From contig NZ_CP175511.1 of the NCBI RefSeq assembly GCF_046058945.1, forward strand, positions 1,364,001-1,428,000: a stretch of 64,000 nucleotides of DNA. The letters run 5' to 3'. Source of the stretch: Brochothrix campestris. GTDB taxonomy: Bacteria > Bacillota > Bacilli > Lactobacillales > Listeriaceae. This document shows positions 1 to 7,803 of the stretch, piece after piece. How positions within the stretch are numbered: position 1 is the first letter of the stretch; each line of letters opens with the position of its first letter. The position numbers and the translations under genes are program-made. The notes beneath the pieces were generated by a model. That model ran no database searches, was not told where the DNA came from, and saw nothing but the letters and a program-made list of their open reading frames with translations.

Positions 1-268
1 AATGATTTTTATGTAGCATTACAAATGAAACAGACTTCATGTTCTTTGGAATTCTATTACAGTGACTTTTTTACGAGATGATAAGACTGGATAGAACGGC
101 TGTTATGTCCTCTAGTTCAATCAACCAGAAACTGTCACCTTTCAGAAAAATGGCAACGACGGTAAATAGTCGCCTTCATTTCTCTTCCAACCGGTTGATT
201 TCACTTTCGTTCTAGGCATGACGAGCGAGCAAGTCGTAATGACCTAGAACAGCGTCTATTTTCAGTCC
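1..268 (-). repeat. Composite hairpin repeat A1 (5' module, one unit, 3' module)
   Basis: Read on the minus strand, the element has a 5' module from about 268 to 190. It contains TTACGACTTGCTCGCTCG flanked by the inverted repeat GTTCTAGG/CCTAGAAC. One hairpin unit follows at about 190-100, with CGAC-TATTTACC-GTCG at its tip and outer arms ATCAACC/GGTTGAT. A 3' module covers about 100-1 and shares TAACAGC and TCTTATCATCTCGTA with the composite at 24.4 kb. The window edge may cut the element. There is no open reading frame of note here. The family is described in the findings. Confidence 0.8.
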
Positions 269-269
269 G

Positions 270-307
270 AAACAGCGCCCTTCATATAAGAAGGGCGCTG
301 TTTTTGT
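270..307 (+). terminator. Strong terminator hairpin beside repeat A1
   Basis: A perfect stem, AACAGCGCCCTTC paired with GAAGGGCGCTGTT, closes a short loop and is followed by TTTTTG on the plus strand. The A-tract on the other side is weaker, so it should work best for plus-strand transcripts, although no plus-strand gene is visible before it. It borders the 5' module of the repeat composite. Confidence 0.7.
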
Positions 308-409
308 GTATAGCTTTTAATTTGAACAAGCTGTGCTTTAGATGTCTGCCAAACAGACGGTGTATCTGTGTGGGAATGCCTCTACACCCCTTTTAAAAAC
401 GGGCAGATT

Positions 410-672
410 GTAGACAAAGTTAAATCAAACTGCTTTTTCTGTAAAAAGTGGTCAAGCGACTTGGCTACGAGATGATAGCGCTGAATCGAAATGCTGTTAT
501 CTCCTCTCATTCAATCAGCAAACTTCTATGATGTTTCATGGAAAAGTAGCGTCGGGAAATAGTCGAGATGTTATTTTCTCCAATCACTGCAGTGTAGAAC
601 GGCTTTAAATTACTTTCGTTCTAGGAACGTCGAGCGAACAAGTCGTAATAACCTATAACCGCGGTTATCTTC
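410..672 (-). repeat. Composite hairpin repeat A2 (chimeric unit) after eutQ
   Basis: The element starts about ten bases after the eutQ stop and has the same orientation as eutQ. It has a 5' module with TTACGACTTGTTCGCTCG, then a unit whose left arm is of the 19.86-kb type (ATTTAAAGCC, GTGATTGGAGAAAATAAC). The right arm is of another type and ends in GCTGATT, so the two arms do not match. The apical part CGACTATTTCCCGACG remains. A 3' module with TAACAGCATTT and CTATCATCTCGTA follows, ending near CTTTGTCTACA. It looks like a recombinant of two units joined near the conserved tip. Confidence 0.75.
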
Positions 673-683
673 AGTCTCAAGGG

Positions 684-1136
684 TTAATTTTCTTTTTGTA
701 ACCAGTCTGCTGGATAAGTCACATAAACGAAACGGGCATCACCTGTTACTGAAAATTGAATCGCGCTCCCTTTAGGGATTAAGAGGATTTCACCTGGTCC
801 TGCGGAGATGGTTCGTCCGTCAATGATGACATCTAAACGACCCTCAATAATATAATCAATTTCATCGTAGGCCAGTTCCCAGTCAAAAGTTGTGTCCCTC
901 ATTACCATCAATCCACAGCCTAAGCGAGGACTTTCAGTTAACGAGACCAAGTCTTTACAATAGACAACATCCGAGGGGTTTCCTGTATCTAAACGATCAT
1001 CTTCTGAAACATCTAATTGCGGTAACTTAATCGCGATTACGCCACTGGGATCGACCTGACGATCCGCTGCAATCCCTTTTTCTAACAATAGTTGACGAAC
1101 AAGTGCTTCAATCGCACTACGGTCTAGTTGAGTCAT
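684..1136 (-). CDS. eutQ: EutQ, ethanolamine utilisation cupin (acetate kinase-type)
   Basis: This 150-residue protein matches the short Firmicute form of EutQ. The N-terminal stretch (about residues 1-22, ending LVRQLLLEKG) is an amphipathic helix of the sort that targets enzymes to microcompartments. The cupin fold follows, from about residue 55 to 145, with DEIDYIIEGRLDVIIDGR and PGEILLIPKGSAIQFSV forming its two motifs. EutQ proteins have been reported to have acetate kinase activity, which would convert the acetyl-phosphate made by PduL to acetate and ATP. It is the last gene of the locus. GGAGG lies 8 bases before the ATG. Enterobacterial EutQ is longer because it carries an extra N-terminal domain. 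Confidence 0.9.
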   Translation of the reverse strand: MTQLDRSAIEALVRQLLLEKGIAADRQVDPSGVIAIKLPQLDVSEDDRLDTGNPSDVVYCKDLVSLTESPRLGCGLMVMRDTTFDWELAYDEIDYIIEGRLDVIIDGRTISAGPGEILLIPKGSAIQFSVTGDARFVYVTYPADWLQKEN

Positions 1137-1150
1137 AACATTAACCTCCG

Positions 1151-2242
1151 TTATTTTTTAGTTGTTTTCAGCATGCGGTTAGCCATGTACATTGCCACAA
1201 AAATGGCTGTAATCCCACCAACAATTTTACCGACCATCATCGGAAAAATCATTGATGGAGCCACGCCCGCTGTAAATCCTAAATGATCCCCTAATACAAA
1301 TGAAGCAGAAACAGCAAACGCGACGTTAATAATTTTACCGCGGTTATCCATGTCTTTCATCATTTGAAACATCGGAATACTGTTCGCTAAAGTTGCCACC
1401 ATCCCTGCGGCTGCGATATCATTCATACCGAGTACTTTTCCTAACCCGAGCAATTGTTTTTTGAACACTTTCGTAATCACAAACACTAAGCAGAAAGCTC
1501 CAGCTAAGGTTAAGGCGATACTCCCGACAACTTCAATCCCTTCAGTAACGGGTGTCAAACCTTTAATAAGTGTCACATCAAGCAATTGTTGGGTTGCGCC
1601 GATTGCTAAGCCTAGAATTGCGACAACAACGACACCTTTACCAAAGACCGTGAATCCTTTAATCATTGCATCAGGCTTAAACCAAAGGCCTGCCATTATA
1701 ATGAGGGCAACTAACACAATTGGCACAAGGTTGTGTAACAACATCCCGATTGGGAAGCCTGCCACAAGTCCTCCAATTAAACAGCCGAGCGGAATGGTAA
1801 TTAAACCACATAACACACCGGTTGCTAAATACTGATTATCTTCTTTTTTGATGATACCAAGTGCTACTGGAATCGTAAACACAAGTGTCGGCCCCATCAT
1901 TGCACCTAAAATCGTCCCCGCAAACAGACCGGCTGCTGGTGTTTGTGCCATTTCAACAGCGAGGTTAAAACCACCCATGTCATTCGCTAGTAATGTTGTC
2001 GCAAACATCGCTGGATCTGCCCCTAAAAAGCTATAAACAGGCACAATGACTGGACTTAATATTTTGGCTAGTATGGGTGCAATTGTAATAATCCCGACCA
2101 TCGATAAGGTCAAGGCGCCCATTGCCATAATACCTTCTTCGAACTTTTCACCTAAACCAAATTTATTGCCAATGCATTTATCAATCGCACCTAAGATCAT
2201 AAATAGCACCATGATGTACATAATAATTTCATTAATACTCAT
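1151..2242 (-). CDS. eutH: EutH, ethanolamine permease
   Basis: EutH is an integral membrane protein of about 363 residues, almost entirely hydrophobic, with about ten or more predicted helices. Glycine-rich segments such as GLFAGTILGAMMGPTLVFT and DHLGFTAGVAPSM are typical of the family. It brings ethanolamine through the cell membrane, which matters most at low pH when the amine is charged. I start it at MSINEI because AGGAGG lies 8 bases upstream; the longer frame to 2311 has no ribosome site. The start overlaps the end of eutN by 11 bases, suggesting coupled translation. Confidence 0.92.
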   Translation of the reverse strand: MSINEIIMYIMVLFMILGAIDKCIGNKFGLGEKFEEGIMAMGALTLSMVGIITIAPILAKILSPVIVPVYSFLGADPAMFATTLLANDMGGFNLAVEMAQTPAAGLFAGTILGAMMGPTLVFTIPVALGIIKKEDNQYLATGVLCGLITIPLGCLIGGLVAGFPIGMLLHNLVPIVLVALIIMAGLWFKPDAMIKGFTVFGKGVVVVAILGLAIGATQQLLDVTLIKGLTPVTEGIEVVGSIALTLAGAFCLVFVITKVFKKQLLGLGKVLGMNDIAAAGMVATLANSIPMFQMMKDMDNRGKIINVAFAVSASFVLGDHLGFTAGVAPSMIFPMMVGKIVGGITAIFVAMYMANRMLKTTKK

Positions 2243-2546
2243 TGTTTCCCTCCTGATTGGTGATGTTATTTGTATGTGCTGCGCCACGATCGACAGAGTC
2301 GATAATACCAATAATCATTGCATCGACCGGCACCTGTTCATTTTCTGCCCCTGCGCGTGCGGCACTACCTTCAGTCACGAGCACTAAATCATCTAAGCCT
2401 GCTCCAACTATATCAGCGGCGACGAGTGACCGTTTGGCACTCGTTTGTTCGTCTGTGATGACCGCGACAATTAAAAAGGTCATGCCGTTTAACTGTTCGT
2501 GTTTGCGCGTAGACCATAAACTTCCGGTTACTTTTCCAATTAGCAT
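2232..2546 (-). CDS. eutN: EutN/CcmL-type microcompartment vertex protein
   Basis: This 104-residue protein begins MLIGKVTGSLWSTRKHE, the standard opening of the EutN/CcmL family. It continues with the expected GLDDLVLVTEGSAAR and PVDAMIIGIIDSVD. These proteins form pentamers that cap the vertices of the polyhedral shell. The C-terminal tail (HTNNITNQEGNNEY) is longer than usual and may be only a by-product of the overlap with eutH. It is the only pentamer-type shell gene in the locus. Confidence 0.92.
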   Translation of the reverse strand: MLIGKVTGSLWSTRKHEQLNGMTFLIVAVITDEQTSAKRSLVAADIVGAGLDDLVLVTEGSAARAGAENEQVPVDAMIIGIIDSVDRGAAHTNNITNQEGNNEY

Positions 2547-2562
2547 AATCTGCGACTCCTTT

Positions 2563-3183
2563 CTACGTAAACGTCAACATAATCTTATTTTCCCGTAAAT
2601 AATCGTGTGCCAATGCCGTCACGATTGTCTGTTGTGAGCAGCTAATTTCTGTTGCCCCCTCCGCGACGAGTGCCTGCACGCGTTGTGCTGTTAACACCGC
2701 TTTCGGCGCTCCTGTTGAAAACAACTTTCGTTTGAGGCGTTGTTGTAAAATCACTTCACAGCATTCATTGCGCGTGACGAACGTGACACCGTAACGTTCA
2801 AGTGTCACGTTAATCTGTTGCACTTCTTGATACAGAGCATAGCGTGCCGTTTTACGTATGCTCGCTAAAACGGTCTGACTCGTTAGCATGATGAGTGGTT
2901 TTCCCGCTAACAAATGCTCACACAACGTTTCTTCGCCTGCTTGTGGCACGATTTTCGCAAGTCGAGCTAACCGAGTTAACGGCAGTAGCCCACACAATAT
3001 AACGTCGGCCTCGTCCGTAGCACAACAAGATGTCACACGAAACACCGCGCTTAGGCGAGCTAACTCCGTCGGGTTTAAAGTTGCCTCCAACACGAGTAAT
3101 ACGGGCTTATCCTGTTGTTCAAGACGGCTCATTAGCACGTCAGTCACCTGCGTAACGAGTGCCTCAAACACCGGCCCATTCAT
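2563..3183 (-). CDS. Flavoprotein-like ethanolamine-locus protein of unknown role
   Basis: The protein has 206 residues. Its N-terminus (NGPVFEALVTQVTDVLMSRL) is amphipathic and looks like a shell-targeting peptide. The centre (ADVILCGLLPLTRLARLA, then LLAGKPLIMLT) resembles the part of HFCD/CoaC-type flavoproteins that binds FMN, but without the clear glycine-rich start. I believe it belongs to the hypothetical protein family restricted to Firmicute eut loci. Its ATG overlaps the pduL stop by one base (TAATG), so it is translationally coupled. Function is unknown; a role in cofactor handling for the lumen enzymes is only a guess. Confidence 0.7.
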   Translation of the reverse strand: MNGPVFEALVTQVTDVLMSRLEQQDKPVLLVLEATLNPTELARLSAVFRVTSCCATDEADVILCGLLPLTRLARLAKIVPQAGEETLCEHLLAGKPLIMLTSQTVLASIRKTARYALYQEVQQINVTLERYGVTFVTRNECCEVILQQRLKRKLFSTGAPKAVLTAQRVQALVAEGATEISCSQQTIVTALAHDYLRENKIMLTFT

Positions 3184-3824
3184 TACAACCCACTCTTTTT
3201 AAGCACTTCACCACGACTACCCGGTTTTAAACCACAGGCATTGGCTTCGTCATAATCGATATGCATCGTTGTTGCAAATTTATCACTGACACGAATGACG
3301 ACATCATCAAAAATAAGCGGGCGATAGCCATCGATTTTAACTTGGACAATTTCACCCTTTGTTACCTTAAAACGACGCGCATCTTCTTCCGTCATATGAA
3401 TATGACGTTTTGCTACAATTAAACCAGTTTTTAAAATCACACTGCGTTCGCCATTAATGAGCACGATGCCCGGTGTTCCTGCGATGTCACCTGATTCACG
3501 TACTGGCACACGTAAACCGAGTGTCGTCGCATCAGTCGCACTAATTTCAACCTGAGACGCTTGTCGTTCTGGTCCTAAAATCACGACATTTTGAAATGAA
3601 TTTTTACCACTAGCAATCGTGATTCGCTCTTTGCACGCATATTGACCTGGCTGTGATAAATCTTTTGCCTTTGTTAATTGATAGCCTTCACCGAACAGCG
3701 CATCGATTGTTGCGCGATCAAGATGCACATGACGGCCTGAGCCTTCAACAAGCACGGTGTTAGTTGTTATCTCTGGTTGAATTCGTTTGACGATTTCATC
3801 CACAAGTTGTTCGATATTTGTCAT
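3183..3824 (-). CDS. pduL: PduL-type phosphotransacylase
   Basis: PduL converts acetyl-CoA and phosphate to acetyl-phosphate and recycles CoA within the shell. The protein has two repeated halves, each with a zinc-binding histidine motif: GSGRHVHLDRATIDALFG near residue 30 and AKRHIHMTEEDARRFKV near 135. The N-terminus (TNIEQLVDEIVKRIQ) fits an encapsulation helix. No Pta-type EutD is present in this window, so PduL should fill that role. The start at MTNIEQ is set by GGAGG 8 bases upstream; the longer reading begins inside the ribosome site. Confidence 0.92.
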   Translation of the reverse strand: MTNIEQLVDEIVKRIQPEITTNTVLVEGSGRHVHLDRATIDALFGEGYQLTKAKDLSQPGQYACKERITIASGKNSFQNVVILGPERQASQVEISATDATTLGLRVPVRESGDIAGTPGIVLINGERSVILKTGLIVAKRHIHMTEEDARRFKVTKGEIVQVKIDGYRPLIFDDVVIRVSDKFATTMHIDYDEANACGLKPGSRGEVLKKSGL

Positions 3825-3845
3825 TTTCAAGACCTCCAATTCAAT

Positions 3846-3894
3846 AAAAAAATAGAAAGGGTCTGGATATACTGACCCTCCATGCCCTTTCTAT
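3846..3894 (-). terminator. Terminator-like hairpin between eutM and pduL
   Basis: On the minus strand, ATAGAAAGGG pairs with CCCTTTCTAT and an inner GGGTC pairs with GACCC. Seven T residues follow. I found no pair of A1/G4 hexaloops ahead of it, unlike the four EutV sites. It may reduce expression of the genes after eutM and so set shell-protein stoichiometry, or it may protect the 3' end of a eutM-containing transcript. Confidence 0.75.
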
Positions 3895-3913
3895 CGCGTT
3901 AACTTCTCACTAC

Positions 3914-4189
3914 TTATAAAGATTTTGGTAAAATCGCATCAACATCTGTATGAGGGCGTGGAATAACGTGAACAGATAATAGTTCACCAACACGTTCACA
4001 GGCTGCTGCACCAGCATCAGTTGCCGCTTTAACAGCACCAACATCTCCACGTACCATTACTGTTACTAAACCGCCACCAACTTGTTCTTTACCGATTAAT
4101 TGCACGTTAGCTGCTTTCACCATTGCGTCTGCTGCTTCAATTGCTCCAACTAAACCTTTTGTTTCGACCATTCCTAATGCGTTATTCAT
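3914..4189 (-). CDS. eutM: EutM, hexameric BMC shell protein
   Basis: At 91 residues this is a canonical single BMC-domain protein of the EutM/PduA type. It begins MNNALGMVETKGLVGAIEAADAM and contains KEQVGGGLVTVMVRGDVGAVKAATDAG, the most conserved part of the fold. It forms flat hexamers that make up the facets of the shell. Its better ribosome site and the hairpin after it suggest it is made in excess of its downstream neighbours. Confidence 0.95.
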   Translation of the reverse strand: MNNALGMVETKGLVGAIEAADAMVKAANVQLIGKEQVGGGLVTVMVRGDVGAVKAATDAGAAACERVGELLSVHVIPRPHTDVDAILPKSL

Positions 4190-4255
4190 AATATAATTCC
4201 TCCTATTAGTTGTGTATTTATTAGTATAATAAGGTGACGTACGAGACGCTCCTTA

Positions 4256-5704
4256 TTAATGTAATCGTTCTAAGACTTTCTCAATCAAGCTATTAATTAG
4301 TTCTTCCTGCGCATCATTTGTTGTTGCAGGTGTTTCGCCGCGTAATTCTTCAAGTTCACGGACACCATAGGCGATACGGCGAATGTTGAACAGGTTTGTA
4401 GGGCTAATATTATCTGATGTTGAACTGCCACCAACTGCACCACAGCCTAACGTTAAGGCCGGCATAAGGTTCGTTGTCGCGCCAATGCCACCTAAGGCAC
4501 CAGGTGTGTTGACTAATAAGCGTGACACCGGTTTATGCAAGGCAAACTCGCGAATGATTTGTTTATCCTCAGAGTGAATCACCATCGTATGACCGGCACC
4601 TTCTTGGTTTAAAATATCGATACAAAGCGCACAGGCTGCTTCAGCTGTTGCCGTTGTATAGAAGGCTAAAATCGGTGCGAGTTTCTCACGCGAGTAAGGT
4701 GCTTTTGGTCCTACCCGTGTTTCTTCAGCAATGAGCACGCGGGCTGTTTGTGGAACGTTTAAACCTGCTAAATCGGCAATTCGCTGCACTGACTTCCCGA
4801 CGATTTGTGGATTCATCGTACCATTTGCCCGCATGATGAATTGTTCCAGCTGCTTCGCTTCGGCCACTGATAAAAAGTAGCCCCCTTGCTGTTCAAGTTC
4901 AGCCACAACAGCTGCCTTACTTACTTCTTCGACAACGATAGATTGTTCAGATGCACAGATTGTTCCGTTATCAAACGTTTTTGAATCAAGGATGTGTTTG
5001 ACTGCCTGTTTAATGTTAGCCGAGCGTTCAATAAAGGCCGGTCCGTTACCAGGTCCGACACCAATTGCTGGCGTACCTGATGAATAGGCTGCTTTGACCA
5101 TTGCCGAACCACCTGTTGCTAATATAATCGCCGTATCATTATGCTTCATTAATTCGCTCGTGCCTTGCATTGTCGCCTTACTCATACAGCCGACTAAACC
5201 TACGGGTCCGCCCACGCTTTCAATTGCTTCGTTAATAACGGCAATTGTTGCCAAAATACTGTTTAATGCATTTGGATGTGGCGAAAAGACAATACCGTTA
5301 CCCGCCTTGATTGAAATAAGTGCTTTGTACATCACAGTTGACGTTGGATTGGTTGAGGGAATCAAACCAGCAACCACACCCATCGGAACAGCTACTTCCA
5401 TTATGCCAGTAGTTGTATCGTCACTTAAAACACCAATTGTTTTCATATCTTTGATTTGTTCAAAGACCACTTTTGAACCGAAGGCATTTTTAATCACCTT
5501 ATCTTGCCAAAGACCAAAGCCAGTTTCTTCGTGTGCCATCTTCGCTAATGGTTCACGTTGATCATAACAGGCGTTGGCAATTGCCCGACAAAGATCGTTG
5601 ATTTTTTCTTGCGGATAGCTAGCTATTTGTTGTTGGGCTGCTTTAGCGGCAGCTAACAAATTGCGTACTTCTTGAATTGATGCCAAGTCTTTATCTAATA
5701 TCAT
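4256..5704 (-). CDS. eutE: EutE, CoA-acylating acetaldehyde dehydrogenase
   Basis: EutE oxidises acetaldehyde to acetyl-CoA with NAD. The 482-residue protein has the aldehyde dehydrogenase fold with catalytic Cys250 in NGTICASEQ and the cofactor-side motif LIPSTNPTS near 114. The extreme C-terminus (EELINSLIEKVLERLH) is an amphipathic helix separated by a flexible linker (GETPATTNDAQ), a typical encapsulation peptide. The start overlaps the stop of the downstream shell gene by 4 bases (ATGA arrangement), so the two are coupled. Confidence 0.95.
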   Translation of the reverse strand: MILDKDLASIQEVRNLLAAAKAAQQQIASYPQEKINDLCRAIANACYDQREPLAKMAHEETGFGLWQDKVIKNAFGSKVVFEQIKDMKTIGVLSDDTTTGIMEVAVPMGVVAGLIPSTNPTSTVMYKALISIKAGNGIVFSPHPNALNSILATIAVINEAIESVGGPVGLVGCMSKATMQGTSELMKHNDTAIILATGGSAMVKAAYSSGTPAIGVGPGNGPAFIERSANIKQAVKHILDSKTFDNGTICASEQSIVVEEVSKAAVVAELEQQGGYFLSVAEAKQLEQFIMRANGTMNPQIVGKSVQRIADLAGLNVPQTARVLIAEETRVGPKAPYSREKLAPILAFYTTATAEAACALCIDILNQEGAGHTMVIHSEDKQIIREFALHKPVSRLLVNTPGALGGIGATTNLMPALTLGCGAVGGSSTSDNISPTNLFNIRRIAYGVRELEELRGETPATTNDAQEELINSLIEKVLERLH

Positions 5705-6195
5705 TTATCTTCACCACTTTCATTATGAGCGAGTAACGCATCGATTAAAGTTTGCTTGTTGGCGAATTTAATATCGCCTTTTTTAATGCGTTTCACTTGG
5801 TTTTTTAAGGCCATTTTGCGTAATTGTTCAACCTTTAACTGTTTTAATTGGTCGTAAGCAAAGACGCGCTTAGGAGTAGTCGCTACAACGTCTGGTTGTT
5901 TTTTTGCAACGTCTGGTTGTTTTTTTACAATTAACTGTTGTGTCTCTGCATCGAGGCGGGCTATGACATGACTTGCTACAAGGCAACCGAGTGCTTCAGC
6001 TGCCATGCGACCACTCTCAATCCCAGCGGTTACCGCACCGACATCGCCCATCACTTGAATCGTTGTTAAGCCACCACTAATGACTTCAGCCTGAATCAAT
6101 TCGACTTCTGCCGCCTTAACAGTTGCATCGGCTGCCGCTACTGCCCCAAGATAGCCACGCACTTCGATAAGGCCTAACGCTCTATTTTCCATCAT
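5701..6195 (-). CDS. EutK-like shell protein with basic C-terminal domain
   Basis: Residues 1-80 form a BMC domain (ENRALGLIEVRGYLGAVAAADATVKAAEVEL). A linker holding a short repeat (KKQPDV twice, residues about 95-110) leads to a basic C-terminal segment of about 50 residues (LKVEQLRKMALKNQVKRIKKG). The architecture matches EutK of enterics, whose C-terminal domain is helix-turn-helix-like and proposed to bind nucleic acid. Length also agrees (about 165). I start it at the first ATG, 8 bases after AAGG. Whether the tail binds RNA or DNA here is not shown by sequence. Confidence 0.8.
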   Translation of the reverse strand: MMENRALGLIEVRGYLGAVAAADATVKAAEVELIQAEVISGGLTTIQVMGDVGAVTAGIESGRMAAEALGCLVASHVIARLDAETQQLIVKKQPDVAKKQPDVVATTPKRVFAYDQLKQLKVEQLRKMALKNQVKRIKKGDIKFANKQTLIDALLAHNESGEDK

Positions 6196-6207
6196 TATCG
6201 CCACCTT

Positions 6208-6861
6208 CTAATAGTTAAGCGGATTGGCTGCCACGTCGATAACTGCACGTTCAAATGCATCACAAGCTGCCTTACACGCTGATTGAGTTCCTGTTAACAA
6301 GGCGCCACCGAAGTTTGTTTCTGATGGTGGGCCATAAAAAGCAGCTAAACTGACATCGGCTGCCTTTAAGGCAAAATCGAGCGCATAGATGGCTTCCATT
6401 GGCGGTGCGATTAAATAGGCCACCGCTTCTCCTTCAGTAATATTTGCCTCTTTTGCTAAATGCGAGCCTGTTCGGGCAATACAATAAGCTAAATAGGGCA
6501 CGGAATCGTCAGCGTTGGCAGAGATGAATGAGGGGCCATTTTCAATCGTTGCTAACGCAACATCCAATCCACTTGTGACCTCAGCTGGACTCGGCCCCGC
6601 AATGATTCCAATCACTTCTCCTGCTAATTTCGTTTGAGCATTGCCCGCGCCACCGTAAAAACTTTTTGCGTAAACGACGTCAACCGGAACAGCTTTGGTC
6701 GCTTCATCTAACGCGATATAAGTGACATCATCACAGTCGGCTGTAATAATACCAAGACTACGTTGTGATGAATTAAGGTTTAATTCTTTAGCCATCGCCT
6801 CATCGACATTCGAAATAATTTTAGCGCTCAGTACTGTCGTTTTTAATCGATCTGCTTTCAT
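6208..6861 (-). CDS. eutL: EutL, trimeric double-BMC shell protein
   Basis: The protein has 217 residues, the size of a tandem BMC protein. It reads KADRLKTTVLSAKIISNVDEAMAKEL at the N-terminus, and carries GPSPAEVTSGLDVALATIENGPSF and FYGPPSETNFGGALLTGTQSAC at the conserved places. EutL forms trimers with a central pore that can open and close, thought to pass bulky cofactors or substrates. Its position next to eutBC is the usual one. Confidence 0.94.
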   Translation of the reverse strand: MKADRLKTTVLSAKIISNVDEAMAKELNLNSSQRSLGIITADCDDVTYIALDEATKAVPVDVVYAKSFYGGAGNAQTKLAGEVIGIIAGPSPAEVTSGLDVALATIENGPSFISANADDSVPYLAYCIARTGSHLAKEANITEGEAVAYLIAPPMEAIYALDFALKAADVSLAAFYGPPSETNFGGALLTGTQSACKAACDAFERAVIDVAANPLNY

Positions 6862-6879
6862 TCAAAATCCCTCCGCTCT

Positions 6880-7788
6880 TTAGGCTTCTTTTAAATCAAT
6901 TCCAGATTTTTTCTTATCGAGCATTTCCTTAATAAGTTCAGCGACAAATGCTCCGGCTTCAACTGGTGGTGTTCCACCTTTATGAATATTTGAAATCACG
7001 GTACGACGTGCTTCAGGCATACCGACTGTTGGACGGTATGCAATATACGCACTCATCGATTCAGCTGTTACTAGACCTGGACGCTCACCAACAAGTAAAC
7101 AAACAACATCTGCATCGGTTAATTCACCGATTTTATCCATTGCCGGTACACGACAATGTTTCACAAACACAACCTTTGCAAAATCAAGGTTATACATTTT
7201 TAACCCTTGCTTGATTGAGGGTATAATATCACGAATATTGGCACCAATCGCTGCTGAACTCAGACCATCACCGACGACAATTTGTATTTTGGCACTTTTT
7301 GTTGTATTCGCCACGATTTTTTGGCACATTTCATCTGAAAAAACACGACCGAGGTCAGGTCGAGTGACATATTCATCTTTATCACGACAAACTGTTTCCG
7401 TTGAGATAAATTGCATTTCTTTTACGAGTTCTTCATCGACATACGAGAAAACGGCATCTTGCGCCGCCGCATGATCGGCACGGAAGCGTAAAATTGATTG
7501 CGTTTTATAACGAGTGCCGGCACGCCATAAACCAAGACGAGCAGGTGTAAACTGTTTCATCTTCATGTAACCCGCCTCGTCATGAGCATTCGGTACGAAA
7601 AATTGTTCTTTGATGATGACATCCGTAATATCAGGAATCATCCCTTCTCCAACGTCCGCAACTGTAGGTTGATATGTCGTTGCTGTTGCACTCTCATCGC
7701 TCGCTATAGCAGTAACTGGTGTTTTTTTATCATCAGTCATTTCGGTCAATATCTCTTCAATCATCTGTTTCAAGTCTTTTTCGTTCAC
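6880..7788 (-). CDS. eutC: EutC, ethanolamine ammonia-lyase small subunit
   Basis: EutC pairs with EutB to form the adenosylcobalamin-dependent lyase that splits ethanolamine to acetaldehyde and ammonia. The N-terminus (NEKDLKQMIEEILTEM) is an amphipathic targeting helix, followed by a disordered linker rich in T, A and D, then the catalytic domain (LGLWRAGTRYKTQSILRFRADHAAAQDAVF). I chose the GTG at 7788, which leaves 9 bases after AAAGG; a GTG at 7797 touches the ribosome site. It directly follows eutB. Confidence 0.94.
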   Translation of the reverse strand: MNEKDLKQMIEEILTEMTDDKKTPVTAIASDESATATTYQPTVADVGEGMIPDITDVIIKEQFFVPNAHDEAGYMKMKQFTPARLGLWRAGTRYKTQSILRFRADHAAAQDAVFSYVDEELVKEMQFISTETVCRDKDEYVTRPDLGRVFSDEMCQKIVANTTKSAKIQIVVGDGLSSAAIGANIRDIIPSIKQGLKMYNLDFAKVVFVKHCRVPAMDKIGELTDADVVCLLVGERPGLVTAESMSAYIAYRPTVGMPEARRTVISNIHKGGTPPVEAGAFVAELIKEMLDKKKSGIDLKEA

Positions 7789-7803
7789 AATAGTCACCCT
7801 TTC

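Noticed and set aside
1461..2598. Plus-strand open frames of 60-124 codons across eutH and eutN
   Set aside because: They are antisense shadows of well-identified minus-strand genes, rich in low-complexity residues and without ribosome sites.
3846..3894. A fifth EutV antiterminator site
   Set aside because: I could not find two adjacent hairpins with 6-base A1/G4 loops ahead of this terminator.
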